Assembly (NCBI GenBank): GCA_964017145.1
Contig: CAXHKQ010000127.1
Location: forward strand, 1-11,499
Direction: 5' to 3'
DNA length: 11,499 nt
Source: Agrocybe praecox
Lineage: Eukaryota > Basidiomycota > Agaricomycetes > Agaricales > Agrocybaceae
Below, in pieces: positions 1 to 6,521 of the stretch (position 1 is its first letter; each line of letters opens with the position of its first letter). A program made the position numbers and the translations under genes. The notes beneath the pieces were generated by a model. It was not told where the DNA came from. It saw only the letters and a list, made by a program, of their open reading frames with translations, and made no database searches.

Positions 1-94
1 TGTATGGAAGTTAACATGCCGGGTCGTGTGTGCATCGCCCGGCATTCGTAATTGTCACCTAAATAAATAACATCCAGCACGTTCGATCCTGACA
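1..94 (+). repeat. 5' LTR, 3' part only
   Basis: These bases are identical to 2421-2514, and the match ends at GACA in both places before the sequences diverge. By comparison with the 3' LTR, about 78 bp (the U3 start) lie outside the window. The segment holds AATAAA (62-67), the likely R-region polyadenylation signal, and an 8-bp perfect inverted repeat (16-23 with 38-45) that could form a stem-loop just before it. Confidence 0.88.
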
Positions 95-159
95 TTTCAG
101 AAGTGAGAGATTTTTGTTGAAATTTGGGTGCAGTTCACGAATCGCGTCTCGCCGATCAA

Positions 160-2418
160 ATGGCGGGCCGTCAACACACCGTGGTGGAGATGCGGCAGCT
201 GCTGGCGAAGCTGGGCTTAAGCACGAGCGGTAATCGTGCTGCGTTGGAGTCCCGGCTGTTCGCGGCCATGCATGATTTGGCGGATCGGACGCAGCGTCCG
301 GACTCAAGGGTGAGTGATTGCAGCGGAGAGACCGTGCAATGTACCACTCCGAATCCTCGTTCTCCGGCACTACGGAGTGACAACGACGGATTTGCCCTGC
401 GGAGTTCGGCGCGCGGTGCGTTCGTGCCAATCAGGCAGGCAGTTGGAGCCGAAAACCTGGAGCAGGAGTTGGCGGCGATGCGTGTGGCGAGGCAGCAGGA
501 TATGGAGTTGTTCGAAGAAGAGCGACGGCGCTGGCAGCGCGACACGGACGAAGCAGTGGCTCGAGAACGGCAGCGTTCCGTTCAATCGCCACAGAGCAGT
601 GGTGCTCGCTTCTCGTCGTACAAGGCGCCCGTGGCCGGTCCGTCGCATTTCAGGTTCGAAACTATGAGTATCAAGCAGGTTGCCGAGGCCATGCCCGAGT
701 ATAACCCGGACGATGATTTGTACGGATCGTCGGTTGCGTTCATGGGCCGCATTCGGGCGTTGCAGGAGTACTACCAGTGGGACGAGAAGCTGGTGCTGTT
801 CGCGCTGCAGCAGAAACTGCGTGGGACAGCGAGGGATTGGAATAATGGTCTGAGAACTATTCATCCTAGTTTGATGGCGTTTGAGGAGCGGTTTCTGGCC
901 ACATTTCCAGATCCTACCACAGAGGCGGACGTTCAGGAGCAGCTGGTGACGACGACGCGAGGTGCGAGCGAATCGCTGCGGAATTTCTGTCACCGCATGG
1001 TCGCGATTGCGCAGAAATCTCCGAGCATGTCGGAGCAGACGATGGTGCGACACATTTTGAAGCGCATCAACAACAGAGAGTTCTGCATCTCGGTGGCGAA
1101 TCGGCAGCTGTGCTCGTTGAACGAATTGTACACGGCGGTTGCACATTTTCAGCAGTTCTGCGTGAATGACGTTCCGTCGAATGCGACTGCTGTGACGGGT
1201 GGTGTTCGTCAGAATTCGACCGGTGCTGTGAACGCGGAGTCGACTAGTGTGAATGAGGAGGCAATGGTAAGCATAACATCCAAAGCTAATGTAGCCGGTG
1301 GAGTGCGTTGTTATAATTGCCAGGAACGAGGACACGTTAAGAGTGTCTGCCCGAAGCCGAAGCAGACGAAACCGACCGGGGATGTGATGGCAGTGAGCGG
1401 CCTAGACGACGGAAGCGGGCTGTATAAGGACGTGTTGGTGAACAACAATTGTTTGCGAGCGTTCTTGGATGGCGGGAGCAGCGTTTCGTTCATTCGTCGG
1501 TCGGCGGTTGCCAAGATAGGTCGAGCGGAGTCGTGCGATCCAAAAATGTACACCGGTTTCGGTGGCAAAGGCGTTCTCTGTGTGAGCAATGTTTTGACGA
1601 CTGTCAACGTGGACGGAACAATCATCCCGGCGGAGCTGTTGGTCGTGGGCGATGGCGCGATTCCGTCAGACGTGCTCCTGGGAAGGGAGGTGTTGTGCAG
1701 TGATGGGAATCGGTTCGTGATTGCGAAAGGCAAGTGTTCCATCGAGCCGATAAGAACAGCTGAGTTGGTGGTGAGTGATGTTCTCGCTGATCTCATCGAG
1801 AGATATCCGAATTGTTTTGCGGAAACGATGAAGGAGAGAGGATGGAAGAGATGTGAGGATGTTTTGGAAAGGAGGTCGAGACGGTCTTCGATGGAGAGGA
1901 ATGAGTCGGAAGCGTGCAGCGGTTGTTCAACGGGAGAAATCGGAAATGACGGTCCAGGCGAGAGCGAGAACGGGAGCGAGGACGACCCGAAGTTGGACGG
2001 CCGGGCAGCAGCTGGAGCTGGAGCAGTAGATGGAGCAGCAGCTGGAGTAGCAGCTGGAGCAGCAGTAGCTAGAGCAGCAGCTGGAGCGGCAGCTAGAACA
2101 GCAGCTGGAGCAGCAGCAGGTGGAGCAGCAGTAGCTAGAGAAGCAGCTGGAGCAGCAGCAGGTGGAGCAGCAGTAGCTGGAGCAGCAGTAGCTGGAACAG
2201 CAGCGGCTGTCAGCATACGACATGTCGAAAATATGCAGCGGAAAAAGCGCAGTTTCAAGTCGGTGTTCAGTACCGGAAAAATGAAGAGGTGGTCCATCCA
2301 AGGCCCACAGGACGAGGCAGTCGACACGGACTTTGGAGAAGATGTTGTCGGGTGCGAGGACGACCCGGATCAAGGACGGCCGAGCTGTCAACATAACGCA
2401 GTCGACGTGTGCAAATAG
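160..2418 (+). CDS. gag: Gag polyprotein with aspartic-protease-like domain
   Basis: This is a 752-residue ORF starting at the ATG at 160, the first ATG of the open frame; the frame upstream to 124 has no ATG. Residues about 8-37 look like a SAP motif, a helix-turn-helix nucleic-acid-binding fold with the pattern LLAKLGLSTSGNRAALESRL. Residues 98-140 are strongly charged and probably coiled-coil. Residues about 165-337 match the Ty3/gypsy capsid pattern, including the ARDWNNGL and FEERFLATF regions. A zinc knuckle CYNCQERGHVKSVC (CX2CX4HX4C) lies at 384-397 and would bind RNA. A retropepsin-like segment spans about 421-515, with D437-G-G in the active-site position and LLGRE near its end. The tail after residue 560 is acidic, then Ala/Gly-rich (about 616-685), then basic, and runs through the polypurine tract into the 3' LTR. 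No RT motifs are seen. The product would assemble particles and package RNA. Confidence 0.9.
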   Translation: MAGRQHTVVEMRQLLAKLGLSTSGNRAALESRLFAAMHDLADRTQRPDSRVSDCSGETVQCTTPNPRSPALRSDNDGFALRSSARGAFVPIRQAVGAENLEQELAAMRVARQQDMELFEEERRRWQRDTDEAVARERQRSVQSPQSSGARFSSYKAPVAGPSHFRFETMSIKQVAEAMPEYNPDDDLYGSSVAFMGRIRALQEYYQWDEKLVLFALQQKLRGTARDWNNGLRTIHPSLMAFEERFLATFPDPTTEADVQEQLVTTTRGASESLRNFCHRMVAIAQKSPSMSEQTMVRHILKRINNREFCISVANRQLCSLNELYTAVAHFQQFCVNDVPSNATAVTGGVRQNSTGAVNAESTSVNEEAMVSITSKANVAGGVRCYNCQERGHVKSVCPKPKQTKPTGDVMAVSGLDDGSGLYKDVLVNNNCLRAFLDGGSSVSFIRRSAVAKIGRAESCDPKMYTGFGGKGVLCVSNVLTTVNVDGTIIPAELLVVGDGAIPSDVLLGREVLCSDGNRFVIAKGKCSIEPIRTAELVVSDVLADLIERYPNCFAETMKERGWKRCEDVLERRSRRSSMERNESEACSGCSTGEIGNDGPGESENGSEDDPKLDGRAAAGAGAVDGAAAGVAAGAAVARAAAGAAARTAAGAAAGGAAVAREAAGAAAGGAAVAGAAVAGTAAAVSIRHVENMQRKKRSFKSVFSTGKMKRWSIQGPQDEAVDTDFGEDVVGCEDDPDQGRPSCQHNAVDVCK
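2005..2213 (+). repeat. in-frame alanine/glycine-coding minisatellite
   Basis: Degenerate units built from GCAGCAGCTGGA and GGAGCAGCAGTAGCT are repeated in frame, giving runs of Ala with Gly, Val and Arg (AAAGAAAG-type). It lies where pol would be expected in a full element. All unit lengths are multiples of three, so the ORF stays open. The repeat also creates long antisense Ser/Cys-rich and Pro/Ala-rich open frames, which are shadows. Confidence 0.85.
2335..2342 (+). other. polypurine tract
   Basis: GGAGAAGA lies immediately before TGTTGTC, the inferred first bases of the 3' LTR. This is the expected position of the plus-strand primer in reverse transcription. It is short, but it is the only purine run next to a TG start in this stretch. 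It lies inside the gag ORF, which continues through it. Confidence 0.65.
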
Positions 2419-2514
2419 TGTGTATGGAAGTTAACATGCCGGGTCGTGTGTGCATCGCCCGGCATTCGTAATTGTCACCTAAATAAATAACATCCAGCAC
2501 GTTCGATCCTGACA
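2343..2514 (+). repeat. 3' LTR, 172 bp
   Basis: The 3' boundary is fixed by loss of identity with the 5' copy after GACA. The 5' boundary (TGTTGTCGGG) is inferred from the preceding polypurine tract and the TG...CA convention; the matching part of the 5' LTR is outside the window. AATAAA lies at 2482-2487 and the stem-loop arms at 2436-2443 and 2458-2465. The gag stop codon TAG (2416-2418) lies inside this LTR. Confidence 0.75.
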
Positions 2515-3045
2515 TGTTTATCTAATTTTTTCCTCTATAGATTACTGCGGTCATCAAATATGAATATATATTGGATTGGCACTCGTCTGAAAAGATTATT
2601 ACCAATTTTCAAATTTGATTATTTGAACAAATGCCTTATTCAGCGCGAGCTATTTCATTCCGTTATGTATGCGTTTTTTTCTACAAAATTAAATGTTTTA
2701 CGAACGATGCGACCATGCTCAAAAAAAGTGTAAGGATTTTTGTAGAATTTTTTGATGGGCTCACATCAATGCCTGTCGACTCTCTCAACACATTTCACCA
2801 AATGGCGGACCAGAATTATCCCCGCAAAACACCCAGGTATTTTACCCTACCGCAATCGTCTCCTAGTACAGGTTTGAAGACGCCTGCTAGTACAGGTTTT
2901 CTGAACACCCCCGGACTGCTCACGAGGACGGAATGAGACGTATTTCGGTCCGAATTCGTCGTCATGTTAAGCTCCAATTCATATACGTCTCCGAGAACAG
3001 TTCGGGACGGTTCAGCATGTATCCATTCGGTCGCGATTCGCACAC
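2515..3045. other. intergenic stretch, no gene seen
   Basis: AT-rich sequence follows the LTR, then a more mixed-composition part from about 2780. No coding pattern was recognised on either strand. A 13-bp direct repeat, CTAGTACAGGTTT, occurs at 2863-2875 and 2887-2899, part of a roughly 24-bp unit present twice. The first bases after the LTR (from 2515) should hold one copy of the target-site duplication. Confidence 0.6.
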
Positions 3046-3082
3046 AATGCTGAGAGCGCGCGTGTGCGCGTGAGGTCATTGT

Positions 3083-3132
3083 AGCTGCGCGTGCGCGGGA
3101 GTATAATTTCAGCTACGCGTGCGCTCTCAGTT
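3083..3132 (+). promoter_or_regulatory. TATA plus initiator core promoter
   Basis: TATAA at 3102-3106 is followed 27 bp later (first T to the A) by an arthropod-type initiator TCAGTT with its A at 3129. That spacing is slightly short compared with the usual 30-31 bp. The box sits in a very GC-rich stretch with GCGC runs. A motif close to AGCTGCGCGTGCGCG occurs three times around it (3083-3097, 3111-3125, 3134-3148). Perfect 10-bp inverted repeats CTGAGAGCGC / GCGCTCTCAG (3050-3059 and 3121-3130) flank it. No downstream promoter element was found. Confidence 0.5.
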
Positions 3133-3205
3133 TAGCTGCTCTTGCGCGCGAGAGTCGGTACGCGTCATTCGTCATTCGTGTTTTAGTGTTCGCGCGAGTG
3201 CGACA

Positions 3206-3250
<45 letters not shown>

Positions 3251-3385
3251 TCGTTAGAATTCCGCCGCTACTCAACGATTATCAATTTGGCACTCACAAG
3301 GAAGCCGCACACCATCCGCCAACATTTCGAAAACCAACGCACTCCATCTCATCATTAAATCGCGTGGCCGCCGAAAAGGGAAGAG
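3129..3385 (+). other. probable 5' non-coding exon
   Basis: From the predicted start at 3129 to a donor-like AAGAG|GTAATT at 3385/3386 there is not a single ATG, as expected of a selected leader. It contains the TCG microsatellite. One frame reads this as poly-serine, but that frame has no ATG and is not believed. The leader would be joined to the exon at 4041. Confidence 0.4.
3206..3249 (+). repeat. (TCG)n microsatellite
   Basis: About 14-15 nearly perfect TCG units in the presumed leader exon. A single ATCG variant follows immediately. Length polymorphism is likely. Confidence 0.95.
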
Positions 3386-4040
3386 GTAATTTCAGCCAAT
3401 CATGTGTCAAAAGTGTGTAGACGCGAGTTTGCACGCGTGTTTGTGTGCGTATATGTGCATGTGTATATTTTCAACATCCGTGTATACACCAAAACACGTA
3501 CACACACGAATACGAATACAAACACACGATCGGCAAACTCGTTACAACGCGCCAAGCGTTTGTCTGTGTGTGTGTGTGTGTGTGTTCAGCAAACCTTGTG
3601 TGGCAAACAAATGCGCAGTGTTAAAGTGCTACTGTGTTACAAGGCGTTACATCGAGTTTTCGCTTGCGTGTGTGTGTAAGTGGTCATATTCGTGTGTGTT
3701 ATTTTAGCGTGGTGTGTTGTTGTTGTTGTTTGGTTTCGTGGTTGTGGCTGTAAATGTAGTCAATATTGCCAGCAGCATGTATAAACGTGTGAGTATAAGC
3801 GGTCATATGCATGTGTGCTATGTATTATAATATATCGATATGTATGTGGTTGTCGCTGTAAACGTTGTCCATATTGCCAGCAGCAAGTATATATATGTGC
3901 GTGTGGTGTGCGCGTGTTCATATGCTTATGTTTAATTTCAGCGTTTATATGAGTTTGCGCGCCTATGTGCGTTTATGTGTGAGCGCTTTTATATGCGTGT
4001 GTGTTATTTCATATAAACAAATTTTCACATCTTTACACAG
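3386..4040 (+). other. probable intron, TG-rich with diverged tandem repeat
   Basis: The intron is bounded by GTAATT and by TTTACACAG at 4032-4040, which is preceded by a modest pyrimidine stretch. It is full of TGTGTG-type sequence, including (TG)n at 3565-3585 and GTT repeats at 3718-3731. A diverged tandem unit of about 108 bp is visible: the segment with ATATTGCCAGCAGCA starting near 3741 recurs near 3849. The flanking GGTCATATTCGTGTGTG-like segments also recur several times between 3670 and 4010. Open frames here are short, Cys/Val-rich and look non-coding. Confidence 0.4.
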
Positions 4041-4047
4041 ATTCCAA

Positions 4048-4191
4048 ATGTCGTCCGTCGTTGAAACGAGAAAGTCAAAGAGCACATTGGAAGTGTGAGT
4101 GGCACCAGACAATTGGATCGACGGTGAGGTGTTATTCTGGCCGCCTAACAAGAACGTGTCGAGGCCGATCAGGAATCGAGGCCAAGAATAA
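4048..4191 (+). pseudogene. truncated N-terminal DUF4806-like coding exon with in-frame stop
   Basis: The ATG at 4048 is the first ATG of the predicted spliced transcript. It opens MSSVVETRKSKSTLEV, then TGA (4096-4098), then in the same frame VAPDNWIDGEVLFWPPNKNV and a further ten residues to TAA at 4189. The pattern VVE...LEVAP..W...G...WPP resembles the N-terminal segment of insect proteins carrying DUF4806; this comparison is from memory, not from a search. Removing only the six bases GTGAGT (4094-4099 region) would make LEV and APDNW contiguous. Those six bases equal a consensus splice donor. The rest of such a protein is absent. It could be a decayed duplicate, an expressed stub, or a gene whose TGA is bypassed by an unseen splice. 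Confidence 0.45.
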
Positions 4192-4234
4192 TATGCCTAA
4201 ATAACAATGTCATTGTTACCCTGAACTGAAAGCA

Positions 4235-4240
4235 AATAAA
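4235..4240 (+). terminator. polyadenylation signal AATAAA
   Basis: A canonical AATAAA lies 44 bp after the TAA of the DUF4806-like fragment, followed by a T-rich stretch at about 4250-4260. It fits the 3' end of the short transcription unit starting at 3129. AATAAA-like sequences are frequent in AT-rich DNA, so support comes from context. Confidence 0.4.
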
Positions 4241-5167
4241 GTATGCCAATTATATTTTCCATCACTTCATAGAATCGTTTGTATTATTCCCTAGTTATAA
4301 ATTAATGTTGGCTGCAATAAAATAATCGATATTTCGATAGTACGTGCATCTGCAGCTCCACATGGATTACCGAAAATACGTAATGCATATACGTAATGCA
4401 GCATAACAAATTATTTATTTCATATTATTATAAATTCTGGCTGCTTTCAATACGAACCGACCGAATTCAGTCCGGATGCCGTCTTGCGGTTAATACCGCG
4501 CTCAGTCCACCACTGTGCTCCCGGACGAACGTTCGGTCTGCCAGCAGTCCTCCGGACTCGCCATCGTACAGTCTGGATGTGCCGGCATGTCGTACAGTCG
4601 GATCGCGTCCGGCTCTGTACAGCTAGACGCGATTCGGTCTCCATTCAGTCCTTCGGTACAGTCTGTGGTACGCTACCCGGACTCGTATTTTAATGCCAGG
4701 GGTACCGTGTTTGGACTGAATATGGATCGCCCGGTCTTTGCGTCCGGGTACAGTCTGGGATTCTGCCCAGGACTCGATTTTGCATAACGGGATCGGTTCC
4801 TGGTTGACTTTGCGCATTATTCCTTTTTCCCCAATACAAAAATCTGGTAACTTTTCCATACTGGCCGAATTATTTTGAAGTACGAATTTGATACCATATT
4901 TTCGAAATTATTTGTTTCCGATGAATCTATTGAATCAATGGTTTTTTCTTCAACATCTAAAAATACTTCAGAGCATAATATATTTTTTTTAATCAATTGA
5001 AAAAAGACATTGGCAAACGCCTAAAAACGAGAAAGAAAAGTGTATGACTGCGTGGCAAATGGCCTAACTATTATGAAAGTGACTATATGCTATTAAAATC
5101 AATCTTGCGGTTATCCCATATTGATAATAATGCATATGAATATGCATATATTATTATTTATTATTAT
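4241..5167. other. intergenic stretch with a CAGTC-motif cluster
   Basis: No gene was recognised. TACGTAATGCA occurs twice with a 13-bp period (4377-4400). From about 4460 to 4780 the sequence becomes GC-richer. CAGTC preceded by TA or TT occurs repeatedly, for instance near 4465, 4567, 4592, 4646, 4657 and 4750, along with the reverse-oriented GGACTCG/GGACTG near 4554, 4680, 4711 and 4770. After 4800 it is AT-rich. Near 5128-5155 an imperfect ATGCATAT palindrome and TTATTA runs lead up to the next element. Confidence 0.5.
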
Positions 5168-5520
5168 CAGGGTGTCTACTGGGTCGACCTGAGCCGATTT
5201 ACTGACTTTTACTGACCTCTGAGACAATACGTTTTTTTACATGAAAAATATCATAGAGTTTTAAATGAAGGGATCTCTACCGAAAAAGTTGTATTAATTG
5301 GGCATAATCAAAAAGAACACATTGATTTTCGTGAACAAAAATCAATCATGAGTTTCTGTGCACATTGGCGACAAGAGCACAGAAAATTATTTTTTTGTTT
5401 AATATATTTCTCAGCTCTCGACGAATTACCAAATTTAAAAAAAAAATGAAATCTGCCCAACTTTGAGGCGTCAAAACAACTAATTAGTAGAGCCGAATAA
5501 AGTCAAATAAAGTCGATTAA

Positions 5521-5747
5521 TCGACCACCCGCCAGCACCGGTCGAAAATGCACATTTACATAGACTAGAACATTTTTTTTCCATATAAGCTCAAAATGAA
5601 ATTTGTAATTTAAAAAGTTCGTGTATCCTGAATATTTTTTTATATTTTTCGATTATCTTGATTTTTTTTATTTTCAGCTTGTATGGAAAATTAGCTTGAA
5701 TTGCTGTCAATGTGCATTTTATGACCCCGGTACCGGCGGGTGGTCGA
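5521..5747. mobile_element. nested fold-back MITE flanked by TTAA
   Basis: TTAA at 5517-5520 and at 5748-5751 bound a 227-bp segment. It starts TCGACCACCCGCC and ends with the exact reverse complement. The inverted arms continue with few differences through AAAATGCACATT and through a CCATATAAGC/GCTTGTATGG pair, about 80 bp per arm (5521-5603 with 5662-5747), leaving a loop of about 60 bp. There is no coding capacity. A TTAA target duplication is known for piggyBac-type elements, but these TIRs are not the usual piggyBac termini, so the family is left open. Because it lies inside the larger element, it inserted later. Confidence 0.75.
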
Positions 5748-5850
5748 TTAATCGATCACCAGCATTTGCTCACGTCTAGCGGGCGAGTGATTGGTCGGAT
5801 TTCACCCATATCATCAAGTATACGTTAACGACATATACATACACATATAC

Positions 5851-5929
5851 AATACTATTACATTTAATAAAAAAATAATTTTACAAATGAACTCTGTAAA
5901 ATTATTTTTTTAGTCAATGTAATAGTATT
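5851..5929. repeat. palindrome with 35-bp arms
   Basis: The arms at 5851-5885 and 5895-5929 are inverted copies with about three mismatches, separated by nine bases. The outer end is AATACTATTACATT. The pairing stops abruptly outside the arms, which suggests a discrete small fold-back unit. It lies within the 5168-6336 element. Confidence 0.85.
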
Positions 5930-6488
5930 TTGACCGAATTATTGAAAAAATATGTAAAAATACCGATAAACTTTGAGGTCTCAGAACGGCTAGATAGAAA
6001 AGCCTAATCGAGCCAAATATAAATTGTGTTCACAAAAAATTGAAATATCTTATTATTTTTATTTCAGGATCATTATTATCAGCCTGGGCTTGCCTGAGGA
6101 AAATTCGAAAGTTGCTGGAAATGAATTATGACAAATATTGCAGTGAAAATGAAGCCCCGCAGGGAAGATTTTTTCAAAGAAAAATCCAATTACAAGAAAT
6201 ATATGACTGACCTCCGAATTCTATGAAATTTGGCTGACCTTGCCATTAATTTACTGACTTTTTACTGACTTTACTGACCGGAATTCGAAATACTGACTTT
6301 TTACTGACTTTGTCAGTATACTGACCGAGTAGACCCGAGCGGCATTTCTTAGCGCCTTGATATCACGGCGATACAGACGAGGCACTGAGCGAGATTGGTG
6401 ATATCGCCACAATATCGCCACAGCATTGAAACAGCTCCGAATAGACAGAAATTAGCTAGATCGCTGGGATATTGGTTAAAAAAACTAC

Positions 6489-6520
6489 GCGATAGTTCTG
6501 AGGATACTCAAAACTATCGC
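6489..6520. repeat. 14-bp stem hairpin with GATA loop
   Basis: GCGATAGTTCTGAG (6489-6502) pairs with CTCAAAACTATCGC (6507-6520) with one G-U-type mismatch and a four-base loop. Its last bases, ACTATCGCC (6513-6521), recur at 7646-7654. Confidence 0.8.
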
Positions 6521-6521
6521 C

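Larger units (their letters stand above)
1..2514 (+). mobile_element. Ty3/gypsy-like LTR element with gag-protease only
   Basis: The element contains a 5' LTR cut by the window edge, a single gag-protease ORF, a purine-rich tract (2335-2342) and a 3' LTR that starts TGTTGTC and ends GACA. The visible 94 bp of the 5' LTR match the end of the 3' LTR without a difference, implying recent insertion. Between protease and polypurine tract there is only an alanine-rich repeat. The reverse transcriptase, RNase H and integrase of a full element (which would need roughly 2-3 kb more) are absent. It is therefore non-autonomous and would depend on pol supplied by a relative. Assignment to Ty3/gypsy rests on the Gag pattern, CCHC knuckle and TG...CA LTRs. 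The target-site duplication cannot be checked because the left flank is outside the window. No clear tRNA primer site was recognised after position 94. Confidence 0.85.
5168..6336. mobile_element. non-autonomous DNA transposon remnant with ACTGAC subterminal motifs
   Basis: The left end reads CAGGGTGTCTACTGGGTC. The right end (6321-6336), reverse-complemented, reads GGGTCTACTCGGTCAG, so the two form imperfect terminal inverted repeats. Immediately inside both ends is the motif ACTGACTTTTTACTGAC (5200-5217 and several copies in 6205-6326), all in + orientation. CAGGGTGTCTAC-type termini are common in hAT-like elements, but no 8-bp target duplication was seen and there is no transposase ORF. 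A diverged internal direct repeat (5461-5494 and 5971-6004, with similar A/T-rich sequence before each) has a 510-bp offset. The superfamily is uncertain. Confidence 0.5.

Noticed and set aside
95..120. Primer-binding site after the 5' LTR
   Set aside because: TTTCAGAAGTGAGAG could not be matched with confidence to a tRNA 3' end from memory, so no tRNA is named.
1311..2394. Long reverse-strand open frames opposite gag, Ser/Cys-rich or Ala/Pro-rich
   Set aside because: They are shadows of the gag ORF created by its codon bias and the GCAGCAGCTGGA repeat; there is no domain and no plausible start context.
3119..3358. Open frame with a poly-serine run
   Set aside because: The serines come from the TCG microsatellite, there is no ATG, and the region behaves as an untranslated leader.
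3402..3707. Overlapping Cys/Val-rich open frames in the TG-rich stretch
   Set aside because: Low-complexity TGTGTG translation in several frames at once; the region fits an intron better.
4515..4787. 90-codon open frame in the CAGTC island
   Set aside because: No ATG at its start and no recognisable pattern; the openness is explained by the GC-richer repeat-like sequence and another frame is equally open.
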